Shown here one piece after another: positions 1-5,022 of a stretch of DNA of 8,663 nucleotides. Both the position numbers and the translations under genes were made by a program. The stretch's first letter is position 1; every line of letters starts with the position of its first letter. The notes beneath the pieces are model-generated. The model made no database searches and was not told where the DNA came from. It saw only the letters and a program-made list of their open reading frames with translations. Source of the stretch: Thermoanaerobaculaceae bacterium (GTDB lineage Bacteria; Acidobacteriota; UBA4820); the NCBI GenBank assembly GCA_012798145.1, contig JAAZNT010000419.1, forward strand, positions 1 through 8,663. The letters run 5' to 3'.

Positions 1-90
1 AGAGCCAAAAACAAGTATTTTTTTTGCCCCTTCTTTTTTTAGTTTTTTTTCTATCGTCCTTAAGATTTGCTCTCTTTTTGAATTATTCAT
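1..90 (-). CDS. Probable nucleotidyltransferase-fold protein, N-terminal 30 codons (runs off the left edge)
   Basis: The start ATG is at 88..90, and 30 in-frame codons run to the window edge with no stop. A Lys/Glu-rich amphipathic stretch of about 20 residues is followed by the strand A-K-K-I-L-V-F-G-S, which ends exactly at the edge. An I-x-V/L-F-G-S strand after about 20 helical residues is how polymerase-beta-type nucleotidyltransferases begin. In that family G-S is usually followed by R-A-R-G and then the metal-binding D-x-D, but those residues lie outside the window. A GGAG Shine-Dalgarno (minus strand, 96..99) lies 5 nt before the ATG, and a good sigma-70 promoter is just upstream, so this is a real gene start. 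Small standalone proteins of this type are often the MNT antitoxin of HEPN-MNT pairs, but the fragment cannot distinguish that from other nucleotidyltransferases. The start is solid; the family rests on one short motif. Confidence 0.6.
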   Translation of the reverse strand, partial: MNNSKREQILRTIEKKLKKEGAKKILVFGS

Positions 91-112
91 CTAAACTCCA
101 ATTTGCCGTTTA

Positions 113-141
113 ATTGTATTAAATAAAAATTTCCTTGTCAA
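113..141 (-). promoter_or_regulatory. Sigma-70 promoter for the nucleotidyltransferase-like gene
   Basis: Read on the minus strand, TTGACA (141..136) is separated by exactly 17 nt from TACAAT (118..113). The -35 matches consensus 6/6 and the -10 matches 5/6. Predicted transcription start is about 106, giving a 5' leader of roughly 16 nt that contains the GGAG ribosome site. This is the best sigma-70 promoter in the window. Confidence 0.75.
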
Positions 142-323
142 ATTTACTGATTGTCTTTAAAACAAAACGAACAGAAAAAGAAATCGCCGCGAGAAATGGA
201 AGACAATTCAGAAACTTGGTGATGAAAACCGCCTTTTTGGAGAAACAAATTGTAATTGTATTTTTTGAGTTAAGAAAGTCTATTTTTATTTAAGGTGGCA
301 GGTTTGTCCATATCCATTCTTCT

Positions 324-995
324 TTATTGGCTTAACCTTTTGAATTTTCTCTTTTTGACTTCTTTTAAAATTCTTTGGGAGTTAGGAACGCTTTTGAATG
401 CCCAAAGGTCAAGTAGAGAGTTTTTTTCTTCTTTTGTGAGGGAAAAGTTTTTTAAAAATCTTTTTTTCAAAAGAGAGTATGAGCAAATCGCCGCTGTCAC
501 CGAGACATTCAAACTTTTTACAAAACCGCTATGGGGAATTGTGAAAATTATATCGGCAGAATTTACCGCCTCTTCTGTCAAACCCGAATGCTCATTTCCC
601 AAGAAAAGGGCGACGGGTTTCTTTTCTTTGTAGTCTTTCGGGTCGATTCCCGAAGAGGAGGGCAGCGTTGCTGCGATAATGTAACCTTCATTTCTTAAAT
701 GTTTGACAACTTTTTTCAGGCGCGGCTCTTTTAGAATAGTTATCCAGTTTTCCGAACCCAAAGATATTGCCCTGTTTATATCTTCAGGGTATTGCCCTGT
801 TAAGTAAATATATTGAATTCCGAAAGCTTCGGCACTTCTTAATATTGCTGAAAGATTGTGGGGGTCGTGAAGATTTTCAAGAACCAAAACGACCCCTTTT
901 GTCCTTTTTTCCGCTACTTCTTCAAGCCGTTTTTTTCTCTCTTCTTCCATAAACGGCGAGAGAAGAGAAAAAACGCTCCTTTTTTTCAATCTCAC
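324..995 (-). CDS. trmH: TrmH-family (SpoU) tRNA/rRNA 2'-O-ribose methyltransferase
   Basis: This SAM-dependent SPOUT (trefoil-knot) methyltransferase of 223 aa methylates a ribose 2'-OH. All three SpoU motifs are visible. Motif 1 at residues 41-59 contains N-L-H-D-P-H-N and the catalytic Arg53, equivalent to Arg41 of Thermus TrmH by spacing from the preceding Asn47. Motif 2 at 129-139 reads A-L-F-L-G-N-E-H-S-G-L. Motif 3 at 153-170 reads I-P-H-S-G-F then S-L-N-V-S-V-T-A-A. The motif 3 form and the short N-terminus favour the TrmH (tRNA Gm18) branch over RlmB or TrmL, but substrate cannot be settled from sequence. The start is GTG at 995..993, overlapping the upstream TGA (GTGA), with no clear Shine-Dalgarno, which suggests translational coupling. 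A TTG six bases on is possible. The residues before Met16 (L-L-S-P-F-M-E-E-E-R) resemble the N-terminus of related proteins, which supports the early start. It is last in the ttcA operon, and no convincing terminator follows. Confidence 0.88.
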   Translation of the reverse strand: MRLKKRSVFSLLSPFMEEERKKRLEEVAEKRTKGVVLVLENLHDPHNLSAILRSAEAFGIQYIYLTGQYPEDINRAISLGSENWITILKEPRLKKVVKHLRNEGYIIAATLPSSSGIDPKDYKEKKPVALFLGNEHSGLTEEAVNSADIIFTIPHSGFVKSLNVSVTAAICSYSLLKKRFLKNFSLTKEEKNSLLDLWAFKSVPNSQRILKEVKKRKFKRLSQ

Positions 996-1426
996 TCTGT
1001 TTCGACTGTTATTATAAAATATTTTGCCTTTTCAAGGCGCGATTTAACATAGTTGAAGGGAACAACAACTTTTTCTTCTTTTCCCGCTCTTGTTACAACG
1101 AATTTTGATGATGCGGTTCCGCAGCCAACAAGGTTGTCGTATTCATCAAAAAGAGCGATGGCTATTTTAACTTTAAGCGGAGTTTCGCCATAGTTTTTAA
1201 AATTAACAACCGCCTGCGAAATCCCTTTTATGTTAAGTTTTTTGGGACCTATATACGAAGGGAATTCAAACTTTAAATCTTGAACGACAACCGGCTTTGG
1301 CCCGTCGTCAATTTTTATCCATTGATCCATAGCCACATCAAATTTTTTGCAGTAAAATTCAGCGGAAATTAAGAACGAAAACGAAATGGCAAGAAAAACG
1401 AAGAGGAAAACTTTAAGAAATTTCAT
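992..1426 (-). CDS. Small secreted protein with FxLYD/Ig-like beta-sandwich character, function unknown
   Basis: This is a 144-aa exported protein. Residues 1-22 form a Sec signal peptide: Lys2 and Lys5, a long Phe/Leu/Val core, then I-S-A with likely cleavage after Ala22. The nearby Cys26 is not in a lipobox, so I do not call a lipoprotein. Residues about 65-140 alternate short beta strands. The stretch V-V-N-F-K-N-Y-G-E-T-P-L-K-V, then A-L-F-D-E-Y-D-N-L-V-G, resembles FxLYD-type beta-sandwich domains that bind or stabilise at the envelope. Cys26 and Cys102 could form a disulfide. The reading frame is open 47 codons further upstream inside ttcA. I chose ATG 1426..1424 because it gives the signal peptide and has GGAGGT 4 nt upstream. 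It sits 1 nt after ttcA and overlaps trmH by 3 nt. I recognise no specific family or function. Confidence 0.82.
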   Translation of the reverse strand: MKFLKVFLFVFLAISFSFLISAEFYCKKFDVAMDQWIKIDDGPKPVVVQDLKFEFPSYIGPKKLNIKGISQAVVNFKNYGETPLKVKIAIALFDEYDNLVGCGTASSKFVVTRAGKEEKVVVPFNYVKSRLEKAKYFIITVETE

Positions 1427-1427
1427 A

Positions 1428-2213
1428 TCAACCTCCATTCTCATTTTGGGGATTTTCTTTTTCAAAATTGTGAAGTTTGCAGTCTGCAAGGTATCTTGGC
1501 TCGACTGTTTTAAGGGCGGAAAGGGCAGACCTTCTTGCTTTGGGGTATCTTTTTGATATTTCTTCAACCGCTTTCTTCATCTCCTTTCTTTCTCCCTGCT
1601 TGTCGCAGGAAATAATGCAAGCGCAGTCAATAATAGGATAACCCATTTTTTCAGAAAATTCTCTTATCATAGATTCGGGTATGTAGTAAAGGGGCCTTAT
1701 AACTGTTATTTTTTTGTTTTCCGCGAGAAGTTTCGGCGGCATCCCCTTCAAACTTCCCTGAAAGAAAAAATTTAACAAAAGTGTTTCAATAGCATCGTCA
1801 AGGTGATGCCCTAAAGCAAGTTTACAGCATTTCAATTCAAGTGCGGCAGAATACAACGCCGCCCTTCTCAATCTGGCACAAAATGAGCAGGGGTAAGAAT
1901 TGGGGCGCAGTTTCTCCATAACGATTTCAATAATCGTCGTTTTTTCAAGGTGAAAAGGAACCGAAATAGATTTTGCGAAAGATTCAATTTTTTCCCACTG
2001 GTAAAACTTGTTTCCATTGTGGGCGTTTAAAGCGACAATTTCAAATTTTTTAGGCGATTTCTTTCTAATTTCCTCAAGAAGGTATAAGAGAGTGTAAGAA
2101 TCTTTCCCCCCCGAAACGCCCACTGCGATTCGGTCTCCCTCCTCAATCATATTAAAATCCTTGATCGCCTTTCCCATCCTTGAAAGAAGAATTTTTGTCA
2201 ATCTTGTTTGCAT
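1428..2213 (-). CDS. ttcA: tRNA 2-thiocytidine-32 synthetase, TtcA family
   Basis: This is a 261-aa cytosolic enzyme that thiolates cytidine 32 of tRNA. The PP-loop ATPase adenylates the base, and a [4Fe-4S] cluster is needed for sulfur transfer. The PP-loop motif S-G-G-K-D-S is at residues 34-39. C-S-F-C-A-R-L-R-R (Cys109, Cys112) supplies two cluster ligands, and L-G-H-H-L-D-D is at 134-140. The family stretch L-K-G-M-P-P-K-L is near 155-162, followed by I-R-P-L near 172. The third cluster Cys lies in the C-terminal part. The local pattern here is C-A-C-I-I-S-C (197, 199, 203) instead of the enterobacterial C-x-x-C, so the exact ligand is unclear. Length is somewhat shorter than E. coli TtcA. 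The close relatives TtuA (s2T54) and Ncs6 differ in their zinc fingers, which are absent here. It is first gene of a three-gene minus operon, and an AAGG lies 8 nt before the ATG. The sequence is complete and intact. Confidence 0.88.
   Translation of the reverse strand: MQTRLTKILLSRMGKAIKDFNMIEEGDRIAVGVSGGKDSYTLLYLLEEIRKKSPKKFEIVALNAHNGNKFYQWEKIESFAKSISVPFHLEKTTIIEIVMEKLRPNSYPCSFCARLRRAALYSAALELKCCKLALGHHLDDAIETLLLNFFFQGSLKGMPPKLLAENKKITVIRPLYYIPESMIREFSEKMGYPIIDCACIISCDKQGERKEMKKAVEEISKRYPKARRSALSALKTVEPRYLADCKLHNFEKENPQNENGG
1431..1436 (-). promoter_or_regulatory. Strong Shine-Dalgarno that fixes the start of the secreted protein
   Basis: GGAGGT on the minus strand lies inside the last codons of ttcA, 4 nt before ATG 1426..1424. 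It decides the start against the 47-codon longer open frame, which would read through the C-terminus of ttcA and lose the signal peptide. Confidence 0.8.
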
Positions 2214-2218
2214 AACTC

Positions 2219-2247
2219 TTGCCTTTCTTACTCCAGTAGTGTATCTT
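2219..2247 (+). promoter_or_regulatory. Candidate sigma-70 promoter for lon
   Basis: TTGCCT (2219..2224), 17 nt, then TATCTT (2242..2247), each 4/6 to consensus. The predicted start is near 2254, just before the AAGGAG ribosome site at 2256..2261. No CIRCE-like or other heat-shock operator is visible. The -10 overlaps that of the opposing ttcA candidate. Confidence 0.35.
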
Positions 2248-2271
2248 AATAATTTAAGGAGATTTTAGCAA
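2243..2271 (-). promoter_or_regulatory. Candidate sigma-70 promoter for the ttcA operon
   Basis: On the minus strand TTGCTA (2271..2266) and TAAGAT (2248..2243) are 17 nt apart, each matching consensus at 4/6. The predicted start is near 2236, giving a leader of about 23 nt. It is weak in score but is the best pair in a gap of only 59 nt that must contain both divergent promoters. Confidence 0.4.
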
Positions 2272-2272
2272 T

Positions 2273-4606
2273 ATGCAGGAGGAAAGTTTAAAAGAAGGAA
2301 TTATTGAAAAACCTGTTCTGCCGGTCCTTCCTTTAAGGAACACGATCCTTTACCCTTCAATGATAATCCCGCTCGCGGTGGGAAGGGAAAGATCTTTAAA
2401 AGCGCTTGAACAGGCGACAAGACAGGATGGTCTTATATTCATTGTTTCCCAAAAGGATGGCGAAATAGAAGACCCAACTCCATCCGATATTTACACTGTC
2501 GGCGTCGTGGGAAAACTTCTTCGTCTTATGAGGAATTCTCCGACAAACCTTGCGATAGTCGTGCAGGGACAGGGGAAAGCCAAAATCGTTGAAATTACAG
2601 CAACGGAGCCATACCTTGAAGCAAGAATAGAATTCATTTCAAACAGCGGAGCAAAGGGTATAGAAGTTGAGGCAGTGAAAAAGAACATCCTTATGCAGTA
2701 TGAAAAATTTGCCTCAATTACAGGGACGATTCCCCCTGAACAAGTTGACCAAATCAAAAATTACTCCGACCCTGATAAAATCGTTGATACAATAGCGTTT
2801 AATTTTCCCATACCAATTTCAGAAAAGCAGTTGCTTCTTGAAGAAACAGACACTTTAAAGAGGATGAAACTCTTTCTCGGGATCCTTGCGAGGGAGCTTC
2901 AGGTTGTTGAAATAGGAAGCAAAATACAATCTGAAGTTATGGACAGCGTCCAGAAATCCCAAAAAGATTATTTCCTCAAAGAGCAAATTAAGGCGATTCA
3001 AAAAGAACTCGGAGAGGACACCCACGAAAAAGAACTTGAGGAATTGAAAGAAAAAATTCTCAAGGCGGGAATGCCCAAAGATGTTGAAGAGGTTGCAATG
3101 AAAGAGTTCAACAGACTTTCATTGATGCACCCGTCTGCCGCAGAATACTCTGTGACAAGAACCTACCTTGAGTGGCTAATTGAACTACCTTGGAATAAAC
3201 AGACAAAAGACCGTCTTGACATAAAGAGAGCGGAAAAAATTCTTGATGAAGACCATTACGGTTTGAAAAAAGTGAAGGACAGAATACTTGAATATCTTGC
3301 TGTTCAACAACTAAAAAAAGATTTGAAGGGACCGATTCTATGTCTTGTTGGTCCTCCCGGAGTAGGGAAGACAAGTTTGGGGAAATCGATTGCCCGCTCT
3401 CTTGGAAGGAAGTTTGTCAGGATGAGTCTCGGCGGTATTAAAGACGAAGCCGAGATTAGAGGGCACAGAAGAACCTATGTGGCGGCTCTTCCCGGCAGGA
3501 TAATTCAGGGAATAAGAAAAGCGAGAAGCAGAAACCCTGTTTTTATGCTTGATGAAATAGACAAAGTGGGTATGGATTTCCGCGGGGATCCGACATCGGC
3601 TCTTCTTGAAGTTCTCGACCCCGAACAGAATTTCTCTTTCTCAGACCATTACCTTGAAGTGCCTTTTGATTTAAGCCACACGATGTTTATCGCTACGGCT
3701 AATATGCTCGACACAATACCCCAGCCGCTTCTTGACAGAACAGAAGTGATAAGAATCCCCGGATATACAGAAGACGAGAAGGTTCATATAGCCATAAACC
3801 ACTTGATACCAAGGGTTTTGAAAAACCACGGACTTAACAAAAAACAGATAGAATTTCAGGAAAAAGCGATTCGCCTTATCATAACGGAATACACAAGAGA
3901 GGCGGGAGTAAGAAACCTTGAAAGACAAATCTCCGCGATATGCAGAAAAGTCGCAAAAGAGAGAGTGGCTGGCAAAAAGGCAAAAGCAGTCATAACCGAA
4001 AAAAAGGTTAGAGAGTATCTCGGGATGCAGCAAGTTTTCCTTGAAACAAGAGAGAGAATTGACCGTCCGGGCGTTGCCACAGGGCTTGCGTGGACTCCAT
4101 ACGGAGGGGAAATTCTCTTTATTGAATGCACTTTAATGAAAGGAAAAGGAGGACTTCTTCTTACAGGACAACTTGGCGATGTAATGAAAGAGTCTGCTCA
4201 AGCGGCGCTTTCTTGGATAAAAAGCCACGCAAAAGAGCTCAAAATTGAAGAAAATATTTTCTCAGAAAAAGATATACACCTTCATGTCCCCGCGGGAGCG
4301 ACGCCCAAAGACGGGCCCTCCGCGGGAATAGCGATCGCAACGGCACTTACATCACTTCTTACTGATAAACTTGTTAGAGATGATGTGGCGATGACGGGAG
4401 AAATCAGTTTAATCGGCAAGGTTCTTCCTGTAGGCGGGGTAAAAGAGAAGGTTTTGGCGGCGAAAAGAGCGCAAATCCCCAACATTATTCTTCCTGACAA
4501 AAACAAGGGAGACCTTGAAGACCTCACGGAGGATGTTAAAAAGGACCTTTCATTTCATTTCGTCAAAGAGATAAACGAAGTTCTTAAACTGGCGATAAAA
4601 AAATAG
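2273..4606 (+). CDS. lon: ATP-dependent protease Lon (LonA type)
   Basis: This 777-aa cytosolic hexameric AAA+ serine protease degrades misfolded and selected regulatory proteins. Domains in order: the substrate-binding N domain (about 14-205, starting P-V-L-P-L-R-N), a helical linker (about 206-320), the AAA+ module (about 320-580) and the S16 protease (about 590-775). Walker A G-P-P-G-V-G-K-T is at 360-367 and Walker B F-M-L-D-E at 424-428. The pore-loop Tyr402-Val403, sensor-1 Asn477 and sensor-2 Arg547 are all present. The catalytic dyad is Ser683 in P-K-D-G-P-S-A-G and Lys726 in V-K-E-K; their 43-residue spacing equals that of E. coli Ser679/Lys722. Length fits LonA, and there is no membrane segment as in archaeal LonB. 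AAGGAG (2256..2261) lies 11 nt before the ATG, slightly long. It is divergent from ttcA and appears monocistronic, with a 416-nt gap after it. No obvious terminator follows the stop. Confidence 0.98.
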   Translation: MQEESLKEGIIEKPVLPVLPLRNTILYPSMIIPLAVGRERSLKALEQATRQDGLIFIVSQKDGEIEDPTPSDIYTVGVVGKLLRLMRNSPTNLAIVVQGQGKAKIVEITATEPYLEARIEFISNSGAKGIEVEAVKKNILMQYEKFASITGTIPPEQVDQIKNYSDPDKIVDTIAFNFPIPISEKQLLLEETDTLKRMKLFLGILARELQVVEIGSKIQSEVMDSVQKSQKDYFLKEQIKAIQKELGEDTHEKELEELKEKILKAGMPKDVEEVAMKEFNRLSLMHPSAAEYSVTRTYLEWLIELPWNKQTKDRLDIKRAEKILDEDHYGLKKVKDRILEYLAVQQLKKDLKGPILCLVGPPGVGKTSLGKSIARSLGRKFVRMSLGGIKDEAEIRGHRRTYVAALPGRIIQGIRKARSRNPVFMLDEIDKVGMDFRGDPTSALLEVLDPEQNFSFSDHYLEVPFDLSHTMFIATANMLDTIPQPLLDRTEVIRIPGYTEDEKVHIAINHLIPRVLKNHGLNKKQIEFQEKAIRLIITEYTREAGVRNLERQISAICRKVAKERVAGKKAKAVITEKKVREYLGMQQVFLETRERIDRPGVATGLAWTPYGGEILFIECTLMKGKGGLLLTGQLGDVMKESAQAALSWIKSHAKELKIEENIFSEKDIHLHVPAGATPKDGPSAGIAIATALTSLLTDKLVRDDVAMTGEISLIGKVLPVGGVKEKVLAAKRAQIPNIILPDKNKGDLEDLTEDVKKDLSFHFVKEINEVLKLAIKK

Positions 4607-4829
4607 TCCCAAATTTGTCATTAAAATAAGACTTTCATTAGAGAAAATGGAAGATAATAAACCTGACAATCTGCAGGCAGTTTGCATACGGCAAGCTGAA
4701 ACATAATCAAAAATCTTCTTGCAAAATTTCTTTTTCACCAATCAATCTCTAATCTTTTGTTAAAGTTTTCTTAATGGCAGATCGGGGTTTATGTCAAAAA
4801 TGCATACGAAAAAGAAAAATGTGTCAATT
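4607..4829. other. Non-coding stretch after lon; no gene identified
   Basis: This AT-rich stretch is the first half of the 416-nt lon-rpiB gap. Open frames here are short, lack ribosome sites and are not conserved in look. No clear terminator for lon is visible: the nearest inverted pair (GCAAG near 4692 with CTTGC near 4718, then a T-rich run) has a loop of about 20 nt and is weak. The octamer TGCATACG occurs twice (4683..4690, 4801..4808). The position upstream of the sigma-54-like promoter is where an activator would bind, but no defined operator can be named. Confidence 0.5.
4683..4808 (+). repeat. Two copies of the octamer TGCATACG upstream of the sigma-54-like promoter
   Basis: TGCATACG is at 4683..4690 and again at 4801..4808, roughly 209 and 91 nt before the predicted start at 4892. 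A third partial copy, TGCATA, falls in the -12 element. The distances suit enhancer sites for a sigma-54 activator, but two 8-mers in AT-rich DNA may be chance. Confidence 0.25.
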
Positions 4830-4846
4830 TTGGCACGATTTTTGGT
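4830..4846 (+). promoter_or_regulatory. Degenerate sigma-54-like element with perfect -24 box
   Basis: TTGGCACG, N4, TTGGT. The -24 box matches the YTGGCACG consensus in full, but the -12 has GG where GC is essential. It lies 35 nt upstream of the better element. GTGTCA (4821..4826), 4 nt, TGGCAC (4831..4836) also forms an imperfect inverted repeat, so it could instead be an operator. Confidence 0.25.
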
Positions 4847-4851
4847 GAAAA

Positions 4852-4937
4852 AGGGGCTTTTTTGTTGGCATATAGTTTGCATAATATAAATTGCTTGCTC
4901 TTCAATCGGTGGAGAGCAAGGAACCCAAAAAGCCCCT
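4852..4937. repeat. Inverted repeat bracketing the promoter and first hairpin
   Basis: The left arm AGGGGCTTTTTTG (4852..4864) is complementary to the right arm CAAAAAGCCCCT (4926..4937) apart from one bulged T. The left arm lies upstream of the predicted transcript start, so this is either a DNA-level site or the sign of a longer transcript. The left arm is also part of a small local hairpin, AAAAAG-GGG-CTTTTT (4848..4862). Confidence 0.45.
4865..4882 (+). promoter_or_regulatory. Sigma-54 (RpoN)-type -24/-12 promoter driving the candidate sRNA
   Basis: The element TTGGCATA, N4, TTGCA matches YTGGCACG-N4-TTGCW at 11 of 13 positions. The invariant GG (4867-4868) and GC (4879-4880) are separated by the required 10 nt. 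The predicted start is near 4892. A sigma-70 alternative overlaps it: TTGTTG (4862..4867), 17 nt, TATAAA (4885..4890), with -35 at 3/6 and -10 at 5/6. The sequence alone cannot tell which is used, and no rpoN or activator gene is in the window. Confidence 0.5.
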
Positions 4938-4989
4938 CTATTAGCCCTCCCTCTTTTTGATGCCCGCCCAAAGGCGGGCATTTTTCTTT
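4892..4989 (+). ncRNA. Candidate small RNA of about 95 nt (or rpiB leader) ending at an intrinsic terminator
   Basis: No open frame of note covers this segment, yet it has a promoter-like element at its 5' end and a strong terminator at its 3' end. Near the start, CTTGCTCTTC (4894..4903) pairs with GGAGAGCAAG (4911..4920): 10 bp with one G-U and a 7-nt loop, AATCGGT. The middle (4921..4960) is CU-rich and looks unpaired, with GCCCCTC and CCCTCCCTC, which can pair with GGAGG Shine-Dalgarno sequences. The 3' part is the terminator. The layout (sigma-54-like promoter, about 100 nt, hairpin, C-rich loop, terminator, own intergenic region) parallels sigma-54-dependent sRNAs such as Vibrio Qrr, but I see no sequence match to Qrr or another known RNA family. 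The alternative is a 5' leader with an attenuator for rpiB, whose Shine-Dalgarno begins 20 nt after the T-tract. Confidence 0.45.
4961..4989 (+). terminator. Strong Rho-independent terminator upstream of rpiB
   Basis: TGCCCGCC (4961..4968), loop CAAA, GGCGGGCA (4973..4980): a perfect 8-bp stem with 7 G-C pairs, followed by TTTTTCTTT. On the minus strand the stem is followed by only a moderately A/G-rich sequence, so it acts in the plus direction. It would end any transcript from lon or from the candidate sRNA before rpiB. Confidence 0.9.
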
Positions 4990-5022
4990 ATGATAAAATG
5001 TTTACCTTAGGAGGAGTTTGTT

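Noticed and set aside
180..192. Short palindrome TCGCCGCGA
   Set aside because: The loop would be a single base and no T-run follows, so it is not a terminator; too short for an operator call.
196..293. Two linked mini-frames (8 and 23 codons) with a TGATG junction, resembling leader peptides
   Set aside because: No ribosome site, and no plus-strand gene downstream for them to regulate; the next gene is on the other strand.
295..633. 112-codon plus-strand frame
   Set aside because: Antisense to trmH, which has full SpoU motifs; the hydrophobic Phe/Leu-rich product is a shadow of Lys/Glu-rich coding.
1427..1567. 47-codon N-terminal extension of the small secreted gene
   Set aside because: It overlaps the conserved C-terminal part of ttcA, has no ribosome site, and would bury the signal peptide inside the protein.
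4287..4326. GC-rich palindromic patch (CCGCGGG twice, GCCC/GGGC stem) inside lon
   Set aside because: It encodes the conserved P-A-G-A-T-P-K-D-G-P-S-A-G active-site segment, so protein constraint explains it.
4647..4706. 19-codon frame starting M-E-D-N after lon
   Set aside because: No Shine-Dalgarno, no promoter and no conserved feature. The similar M-E-D-N start at 196 is only 8 codons long and looks like coincidence.
4760..4981. Minus-strand open frames of 73 and 60 codons in the lon-rpiB gap
   Set aside because: They run antisense through the terminator stem, the hairpin and the promoter-like element, have no ribosome site, and their translations look like random Phe/Lys-rich sequence.
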